Below are positions 6,597 to 11,894 of a stretch of DNA of 14,567 nucleotides, piece after piece (position 1 is the stretch's first letter; every line of letters begins with the position of its first letter). The DNA comes from DAIODI01 sp036746875 (GTDB lineage: Bacteria > Pseudomonadota > Alphaproteobacteria > Rhizobiales > Aestuariivirgaceae): the NCBI GenBank assembly GCA_036746875.1, contig DAIODI010000057.1, positions 1-14,567 of the forward strand, in the 5' to 3' direction. Made by a program: the position numbers and the translations under genes. A model generated the notes under the pieces. It was not told the DNA's origin and ran no database searches. It saw only the letters and a program-made list of their open reading frames with translations.

Positions 6597-7298
6597 ATGT
6601 TCGGCGATCCGCTGTTCTGGCTTCTGGTGTTGCCCGGGCTGCTGGTTGGCTCGTATGCGCAATCGCGCATCCGCCATAGCCTGGCGAAGTATTCGCGCGT
6701 GCCGACCTCGCACGGCATCACCGGGGCGCAGGTCGCCCGCCTCATCCTCGACGCCCAAGGGTTGCGCGATGTCGCGGTGGAGGCGGCGGCGGGAATGCTG
6801 TCGGATCATTACGATCCGCGCACCAGGACCCTGCGGTTGAGCCCCGTCGTCTACCACGCGCCGACCGTCGCCGCCGCCGGGATCGCCGCTCACGAGGCCG
6901 GCCACGCCATCCAGGATGCGGAGGATTACGCGCTTCTCGAAGCGCGCACCTGGATCGTGCCCGGGGTGCAGCTCGCCTCGCAGATCGCGCCGTGGCTGTT
7001 TATCGCCGGGCTGACCTTCGGCAGCGCGCATCTCGCCTGGGCCGGGGCGATCCTGTTCGGCTCCTCGTCGCTGTTCGCCCTCCTGACGCTCCCTGTCGAG
7101 TTCGACGCCAGCGCCCGGGCGCTGAACCTGCTCACCGGTCACGGCATCGTCACCGGCGAGGAACAGGTGAATGGCGTACGCAAGGTGCTGGGCGCCGCCG
7201 CCTGGACCTATGTCGCCGCCGCCATGTCGGCGATCGGCTCCTGGCTGTTCTATCTCATTGTGCTGTGGTCTGCGACCCGCCGGTCGAGCGCCGCCTGA
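6597..7298 (+). CDS. Membrane zinc metallopeptidase, YugP family (Zn_peptidase_2)
   Basis: The protein has 233 residues, about family length. It has an N-terminal membrane segment (5-20), then LSDHYDPRTRTLRLSPVVY (68-86), the family signature just before the active site. Zinc ligands His99 and His103 with catalytic Glu100 sit in AAHEAGHAIQD. Hydrophobic segments follow at about 123-165 and 203-225, and the conserved PVEFDASARAL (166-176) supplies the likely third ligand, Glu168. These are integral-membrane M48-like gluzincins of unproven physiological substrate, probably involved in membrane protein turnover. The start ATG at 6597 has GGGGTGA just upstream. The DUF533/TerB gene follows after 39 nt and is likely co-transcribed. 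The start is preferred over in-frame alternatives because it begins exactly at the membrane segment. Confidence 0.93.
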   Translation: MFGDPLFWLLVLPGLLVGSYAQSRIRHSLAKYSRVPTSHGITGAQVARLILDAQGLRDVAVEAAAGMLSDHYDPRTRTLRLSPVVYHAPTVAAAGIAAHEAGHAIQDAEDYALLEARTWIVPGVQLASQIAPWLFIAGLTFGSAHLAWAGAILFGSSSLFALLTLPVEFDASARALNLLTGHGIVTGEEQVNGVRKVLGAAAWTYVAAAMSAIGSWLFYLIVLWSATRRSSAA

Positions 7299-7337
7299 TC
7301 TCCTGGCCATCACACCCCTTACCGAAAGGACCCCGCC

Positions 7338-8177
7338 ATGATCGACGCGAAGAAAATTCTCGACATGCTGATGGCCGGCGCTGGCGGCGCTGGCGGCGGC
7401 GAGGACTTGCGCCGGCGGGCGGGCGCGGCGCTCTCCGACACCTCGCGCCAGGCCTCCGACACGGCCCGGCAGGCGGCAAGCGCCGTCTCGGGCGTGCTCG
7501 GCAAGGCCGAGGAGAAGCTCAAGGGAACGAGCGCGCAAGCCTATGTCGGCAAGGCGAAGCGCCTGGTGGACGAAAACCCGGTGGCGGCGGTGACGGCGCT
7601 CGGCGGGCTGGCGGCGCTGCTGCTCGGCACCAAGGGCGGCCGCGAGATGGCCGGCAGCGCCGTCAAGCTGGGCGGGCTCGCGGCGATCGGCGGCCTCGCC
7701 TACAAGGCGATGCGCAACTACCAGGAGGGCAGGGCGCTGACCTCCGGCGTGCCGGGTCTCGACCAGCTCACCGGGCCGCCCAAGGGCTCGGGCTACGAGC
7801 CCGAGACGCACACCGACGCCTCGGCGGTGCTGATGGTGCGGGCGATGATCGCCTGCGCGGCCGCCGACGGCGTTGTTGACCCGGACGAGCGGGCGCTGAT
7901 TCTCGGCGATCTGGAGAAAGCCGGGCTTGGCCACGACGATGTCGGCTTCCTCGAACGCGAGATCGCCCGCCCGGCGACGGTGCAGGAGCTGGCGCGCGAG
8001 GCCGGCGGCTCCGGCCCGCTGGCGGTGCAGGTTTACGCCGCGGCCTATCTGGTCGCGTCCTCGGCGCTGGAGCGCGCCTGGCTCGACGACCTCGCCTGGG
8101 CGCTGAAGCTCGATCCGGCGCTGACCCGGCAGGTCGGCGCGCTGGTGACCGAGACGCGCGGCCGCGAGCCGGTGTAG
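7338..8177 (+). CDS. DUF533 / TerB-like inner-membrane-associated protein (YebE type)
   Basis: The protein has 279 residues. The ATG at 7338 has AAAGGA 7 nt upstream. Residues 1-80 are polar and helical, with a Gly-rich stretch at 13-22. Residues 82-125 are hydrophobic and glycine-rich (LGGLAALLLGTKGG, then LGGLAAIGGLAYKAM) and probably associate with or cross the membrane. Residues 160-268 form a TerB-like helical domain with ADGVVDPDERALI (176-188), the acidic motif typical of the family. DUF533 proteins such as E. coli YebE are envelope-stress-associated inner-membrane proteins of unknown biochemical function; TerB domains may bind metal. Its position 39 nt behind the zinc peptidase suggests a shared membrane-maintenance role, which is inference. 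Confidence 0.9.
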   Translation: MIDAKKILDMLMAGAGGAGGGEDLRRRAGAALSDTSRQASDTARQAASAVSGVLGKAEEKLKGTSAQAYVGKAKRLVDENPVAAVTALGGLAALLLGTKGGREMAGSAVKLGGLAAIGGLAYKAMRNYQEGRALTSGVPGLDQLTGPPKGSGYEPETHTDASAVLMVRAMIACAAADGVVDPDERALILGDLEKAGLGHDDVGFLEREIARPATVQELAREAGGSGPLAVQVYAAAYLVASSALERAWLDDLAWALKLDPALTRQVGALVTETRGREPV

Positions 8178-8201
8178 GCGGCGCAAGGCCCGGGGGCAGG
8201 G

Positions 8202-9302
8202 TTGCGGATCGCGTTCCACGCGCCGCTGAAGGAGCCGGGCCACCCGGTTCCCTCCGGCGACCGGCTGATGGCGCGCCAGCTGATCGCCTGCCTTGAAGGC
8301 CTCGGCCATGATGTGGAGGTGGCGTCAACCCTCAGGGCGTGGCAGCCCGCCCCCGACGCCGCGGCGCTCGCGGCGCTCCGTCATGCGGCCGCCGGCGAGG
8401 TGGAAAGGCTGGCGGCGCATTGGGCGCGCGCCGGTGCGCCCGGTCTCTGGTTCACCTATCACAACTACTACAAGGCCCCCGACCTCATCGGCCCGGCGCT
8501 CGCCGACCGGTTCGCCATCCCGTACGTGGTGGCGGAAGGTTCGTATGCGCCAAAGCGCGACCTCGACGCCTGGGCGCAGCATCAGGCGGCGGCCCTGCCG
8601 GGATTGCGCGCGGCGCGCCTCCACCTGTGTTTCACCGCCCGCGATCGGGATGGCTTGCGGGCCGTCGCGCCGCAGGACCGGCTGGCTGCGTTTCCGCCGT
8701 TCATCGACGCGCCGCCACGCGTGGCCCGCGGCCGCGGCGCGGACCCGACCGTTCGGCTCGTCACGGTGGGCATGGCGCGGCCGGGCAAGAAGCTCGAAAA
8801 CTTCCGTCAGCTCGCCGGTGTGCTGTCGCGGCTGAAGCATCTCGCCTGGCGGCTCGACGCGGTCGGCGGCGGGGCGGGGCTAGACGAGGCGCGGGCGGCG
8901 TTCGCGCCGCTGGGCGAAGACCGCGTCACCTTCCATGGCGAACAGCCGCGCGGGGCGGTGCTCGATCTTCTCGCCGCCGCCGACCTGTTCGTGTGGCCGG
9001 GCTTCGAGGAGGCGTACGGCCTCGTCTATCTCGAAGCGCAGGCGATGGGCGTTCCGGTCGTGGCCCGCGACGAGGGCGGCGTCGAGGCGGTTCTGCGGCC
9101 CGGCGAAACGGGGGTGCTCTCTCCGCCGGGCGACATGGCCGCCTACGCCGGCGCCATCGCCGCGCTGATCGCCGATCCGGAGCGCCGGGCACGGATGGGG
9201 GCGGCCGCGCAGGCGTTCGCGCGCGGCGAGCGCAGCATGGCGGCGGCGACGGCGAGGCTCGGACGCCTGCTGGCGCCGCTGACGCCCGGGGCCTCGCTGT
9301 GA
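8202..9302 (+). CDS. GT4-type glycosyltransferase (glycosyltransferase family 1 domain)
   Basis: The protein has 366 residues. The TTG at 8202 is taken as start because MRIAFHAPLKEPGHPVPSGD is the natural N-terminus of a GT-B fold enzyme (first strand plus the loop 'PSGDR') and a purine stretch (GGGGGCAGGG) precedes it. The second Rossmann domain shows RLVTVGMARPGKKLENF (185-201), FHGEQPRG (244-251) and WPGFEEAYGLVYLEAQAMG (265-283), which contains the E-x7-E motif (Glu270 and Glu278) that binds the nucleotide-sugar. GVPVVARDEGGVEAVL and GETGVLSPPGD follow as in the family. It transfers a sugar from an NDP or GDP donor to an unknown acceptor, probably an exported glycan. Its TGA overlaps the GTG start of the next gene, so the two are translationally coupled. 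Confidence 0.93.
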   Translation: MRIAFHAPLKEPGHPVPSGDRLMARQLIACLEGLGHDVEVASTLRAWQPAPDAAALAALRHAAAGEVERLAAHWARAGAPGLWFTYHNYYKAPDLIGPALADRFAIPYVVAEGSYAPKRDLDAWAQHQAAALPGLRAARLHLCFTARDRDGLRAVAPQDRLAAFPPFIDAPPRVARGRGADPTVRLVTVGMARPGKKLENFRQLAGVLSRLKHLAWRLDAVGGGAGLDEARAAFAPLGEDRVTFHGEQPRGAVLDLLAAADLFVWPGFEEAYGLVYLEAQAMGVPVVARDEGGVEAVLRPGETGVLSPPGDMAAYAGAIAALIADPERRARMGAAAQAFARGERSMAAATARLGRLLAPLTPGASL

Positions 9303-10057
9303 CCGGCTGGGATGGTCTCGCCGCGGAGCTTCAGGCGTGGGCGCGCATCGGCCGCATGCCGCGCCTCTGGCTGCGCGACGACGACGCTGTTGATGCGACC
9401 CCGGCGCTCGACCGGTTCCTCGCGCTGCTCGCCGCCCACGGCATTCCCGCCGTGGCCGCCGTCATCCCCGCCGCGGCGACCGAGGCCCTGGCGCGGCGCC
9501 TCGCGCGAGAACCGGGCGTGCGCGTGGCGCAGCACGGGTTCGCCCATGTCAATCACGCGCCGGCGGGCGATCGGAAGGCCGAGCTTGGCGATCACCGGCC
9601 GGTGCGCGTGGCGCTCGACGATCTCGCCCGCGGCCGGGCGCGGCTGGCGTCGCTGTTCGGCGACCGGACGCTGCCGCTGCTCGTGCCGCCGTGGAACAGG
9701 ATCGCGCCCGAGGTGGCGCGAAGCGTTCTGGCGGAGGGCGGTGCGCGCGCCGTTTCGACGTTCGCCGCCGGCTTGCGGACGAGCGGGCTCGCCGTGGCGA
9801 ACGCGCACGTCGATATCATCGACTGGCGCGGCGGGCGGCGTGGCAAGCCGCACGAGGCGGTGGCGGACGAGGTGGCGCTGGCGCTCGCCCGGGCGCGCGC
9901 CTGCGGCGAGCCAGTGGGCGTCCTCACCCATCATCGCGACCACGACGCCGCCTGCGACGACGCCCTGCGCCGGCTGTTCGGGGCCGTCGCGGGCAAGGTC
10001 CGCTGGCTCGATAGCCGTCAGGTGATGCGCTACAGCGTGAGTTCGAGATCGTCGTAG
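9299..10057 (+). CDS. Polysaccharide-deacetylase-like protein (NodB-fold)
   Basis: The protein has 252 residues. The GTG at 9299 overlaps the preceding stop as GTGA, and the first residues (TGWDGLAAELQAWARIGRMP) lead straight into the domain, so this start is preferred. Motifs are LWLRDDDAV (23-31; Asp28 and Asp29 as catalytic base and metal ligand), QHGFAHVNHAP (78-88; His79, His83 and His86) and LVPPWNRI (128-135). The family cleaves acetyl groups from polysaccharides; the His-rich motif here differs from the classic H-x3-H-x4-H spacing, as in a subgroup of alphaproteobacterial members. No signal peptide is visible, so it may act on a cytoplasmic glycan or lipid precursor made with the coupled glycosyltransferase. 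Its last 28 bases overlap the end of the convergent MBL-fold gene. Confidence 0.88.
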   Translation: MTGWDGLAAELQAWARIGRMPRLWLRDDDAVDATPALDRFLALLAAHGIPAVAAVIPAAATEALARRLAREPGVRVAQHGFAHVNHAPAGDRKAELGDHRPVRVALDDLARGRARLASLFGDRTLPLLVPPWNRIAPEVARSVLAEGGARAVSTFAAGLRTSGLAVANAHVDIIDWRGGRRGKPHEAVADEVALALARARACGEPVGVLTHHRDHDAACDDALRRLFGAVAGKVRWLDSRQVMRYSVSSRSS

Positions 10058-10854
10058 GCGACGAACGCGCCTGCGAACGCCGCCTGCGCCGTGGCGTCGA
10101 TCTCGGCCAGCTGGGCGTCGTCGCGCCGGGGCCGGTGGTGGAACAGCGCGAGACGCTTCACGCCCGCAGCCCTGGCCACCGCCGCGGCGGCCCCCCAGTC
10201 CGAGTGTCCCCAGCCGGCGAAGCCCGGCGCTTCTCCGGGGGTGTAGGTGGTGTCGAAGATGGCGAGGTCGGCGTCGCGGCAGAGCCGCGCCACGGCGGCG
10301 TCGGCTTCCGGCGAGGGTCCGGTCTCGTGGTCGGTGATGTAGGCGAGCGCGGCGCCGTCCGCCTCCACCCGGTAGCCCACCGCGCCGCCCGGATGGCTTA
10401 GACGGCCGGTTTCGATCGTGACCCCGGCGAAGGGTTCGAGCGCCGCGCCGGGCGCAAAGTCGCGGTAGCGGGTTTCGGGATCGAACACCTCGGGACCGAC
10501 GGGGAAGAACGGCGGCCGCATGAAGGCGGACACGATCTCCCGCGTCGTCATCTGCCCGTGAAGATGGCCCGACCAGAGCGTGACCGGCGGGTTGCGCACA
10601 AAGATCGGCAGGAAGAACGGCAGGCCGATAATGTGGTCGTAATGGCAATGGGTGAGGAACACGTCGATCGACGCCGGCGGCGTGGCGATCAGCCGGTGCG
10701 CCAGCCTTCGGATGCCGCTGCCCGCGTCGAGCACGATCACGCGCTCGCCCACCCGCACTTCGACGCAAGCCGAATCGCCCCCGAACCGGCGCGTCGCAGG
10801 GCCGGGCGCAGGGATGCTGCCGCGCGTCCCCCAGAACCTGACGCGCATCGCCAT
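10030..10854 (-). CDS. MBL-fold metal-dependent hydrolase (COG1235-like)
   Basis: The protein has 274 residues from ATG 10854; a second ATG two codons in (10848) is equally possible. A G-run (GGGGGCGG) precedes it. It begins MRVRFWGTRGSIPAPGPATR, the usual start of this subgroup, and has the metal motif THCHYDHIIGLP (68-79; His69, His71, Asp73 and His74). Further candidate ligands are His154 in SHPGG, Asp175 in ITDHE, Asp201 in FDTTY, and His239. Similar proteins include phosphodiesterases of the PhnP type and tRNase Z relatives; the substrate cannot be read here. A cyclic phosphodiesterase acting on a nucleotide signal is one option given the cyclic-nucleotide-binding gene nearby, but this is inference. 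It diverges from the methyltransferase gene with 62 nt between them, and its 3' end overlaps the convergent deacetylase-like gene. Confidence 0.92.
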   Translation of the reverse strand: MAMRVRFWGTRGSIPAPGPATRRFGGDSACVEVRVGERVIVLDAGSGIRRLAHRLIATPPASIDVFLTHCHYDHIIGLPFFLPIFVRNPPVTLWSGHLHGQMTTREIVSAFMRPPFFPVGPEVFDPETRYRDFAPGAALEPFAGVTIETGRLSHPGGAVGYRVEADGAALAYITDHETGPSPEADAAVARLCRDADLAIFDTTYTPGEAPGFAGWGHSDWGAAAAVARAAGVKRLALFHHRPRRDDAQLAEIDATAQAAFAGAFVAYDDLELTL

Positions 10855-10916
10855 CAGCCGCCCCCGCCGGGGCCTGGGGCTGTCGCGGCGGCGCGCCGTA
10901 CGGTATCGAGCATGCA

Positions 10917-11417
10917 ATGTCCGAAGCGACCCATCTCGAACGTACTCTCTATCGGCTTCGCGCGCAGCACGCCGCTCTCGGCGCGGCGCTGGCGCGCCTC
11001 GCCGGCGGCTGTCCGCTGGTGTGGGAGGTGGGCCTTGGCAAGGGCCGCAGTTACGACCATTTGCGCCGCGCGCTGCCGGGCGCGTCGATTTTCGCCTTCG
11101 ACCGGGCGATGCTGAGCGTGCCCGACTGCACGCCGCCCGACGACCGGCTGGTGATCGGCGAGCTCGCTGCGACGCTGCCGCGGCTCGCGGTCGCGCACCG
11201 GGCCCGCGTGGCGCTGGCGCACATCGATCTCGGCGTCGATCCGCCGCCCGCGGAAACCCGCGCCGCGCTGGAGCGCTGGTTGCCGGTGGCGATGGCTCCG
11301 GCCGGTCTGGTCGCCGCCGGAACGCCGCTTGATCTTGCGAACGCGCGGCCGCTGGAGCTGCCGGAGGCGGCGGCGGCGGGCGGATACGCGCTGCTGGTTC
11401 TGCACGGGCGCGGCTGA
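10917..11417 (+). CDS. Small class I SAM-dependent methyltransferase (Methyltransf_17 type)
   Basis: The protein has 166 residues. Motif I is VWEVGLGKGRSYDHLR (35-50), which resembles the 'LELGLGNGRTYDHLR' signature of this compact family; FDR (61-63) ends the second strand and AHIDLG (101-106) the fourth. The family is described as S-adenosylmethionine methyltransferases without a known substrate. The chain is short for a full Rossmann methyltransferase but normal for this family. The ATG at 10917 has only a weak GAG upstream. The stop is 4 nt from the stop of the convergent cyclic-nucleotide-binding gene, so there is no room for a conventional terminator between them. Confidence 0.85.
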   Translation: MSEATHLERTLYRLRAQHAALGAALARLAGGCPLVWEVGLGKGRSYDHLRRALPGASIFAFDRAMLSVPDCTPPDDRLVIGELAATLPRLAVAHRARVALAHIDLGVDPPPAETRAALERWLPVAMAPAGLVAAGTPLDLANARPLELPEAAAAGGYALLVLHGRG

Positions 11418-11421
11418 CGAG

Positions 11422-11874
11422 TCAGGACCGCTGCGCGCGCGCGGTGGTCAGTTCGGCGGTGGTCTTGCCGAGACGGTCGGCCAGCGCGCGCATGATCTGG
11501 ATCGCCATCTCGGGATACTCGGTGAGCATCCGCAGGAAGTGATCCTTGGCGATGCGCAGCGTTTCGAGCCGTTCTACCGCCTTGACGGTGGCGGTGCGCG
11601 GAACGTCGCAGAGAATGGCGATCTCTCCGACGATGGCGTTGGCGCCGATCTCGGCCACCTTGATGTCGCGGTTGCCCCGCTTCACCAGCACGTCGGCGCG
11701 GCCCGTCAGGATCAGGTAGGCCGCATCGCCGGGATCGCCCTGCACGACCATCACCTGGCCCGGCTCGAACGCCATGCGTTCCGATGTGAAGGCGAGCAGC
11801 TTCAGTTTGGCCGGATCGACGCCCTGGAACAGCGGCACCTGCCGCAACAGCTCCACCTCGTCCTTCAGCAACAT
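11422..11874 (-). CDS. Stand-alone cyclic-nucleotide-binding domain protein
   Basis: The protein has 150 residues. The ATG at 11874 has GGGAG 6-8 nt upstream. It is a single cNMP-binding domain: LLRQVPLFQGVDPAKLKLLA (9-28), GQVMVVQGDPGDAAYLILTG (39-58), and the phosphate-binding cassette GEIAILCDVPRTATVKA (83-99), where Glu84 and Arg93 are the residues that hold the cyclic phosphate and ribose. So it is likely able to bind cAMP or cGMP. A C-terminal helix (112-138) follows, but no helix-turn-helix DNA-binding domain is present, so it is not a Crp-type activator. It is encoded 20 nt after the ABC protein on the same strand and probably acts as a regulatory partner of it; this is inference. Confidence 0.92.
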   Translation of the reverse strand: MLLKDEVELLRQVPLFQGVDPAKLKLLAFTSERMAFEPGQVMVVQGDPGDAAYLILTGRADVLVKRGNRDIKVAEIGANAIVGEIAILCDVPRTATVKAVERLETLRIAKDHFLRMLTEYPEMAIQIMRALADRLGKTTAELTTARAQRS

Positions 11875-11894
11875 GGCATGCTCCCTTCCCGCCC

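Noticed and set aside
6489..8309. 606-codon minus-strand open frame
   Set aside because: It is low-complexity Arg/Ala/Gly/His text antisense to the YugP-type peptidase and DUF533 genes, and has no domain or plausible start.
8339..9298. Upstream extension of the deacetylase frame across the glycosyltransferase gene
   Set aside because: The extra 320 residues are Arg/Gly-rich noise in a second frame of the glycosyltransferase. The real protein starts at GTG 9299.
9143..10768. 541-codon minus-strand open frame
   Set aside because: It overlaps the MBL gene in another frame and is antisense to the deacetylase-like gene; its composition is that of a GC-rich shadow.
10855..10917. Extension of the MBL protein to ATG 10917
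   Set aside because: It adds an Arg-rich 21-residue leader that overlaps the start codon of the divergent methyltransferase gene. The family normally starts at MRVRFWGTRGS.
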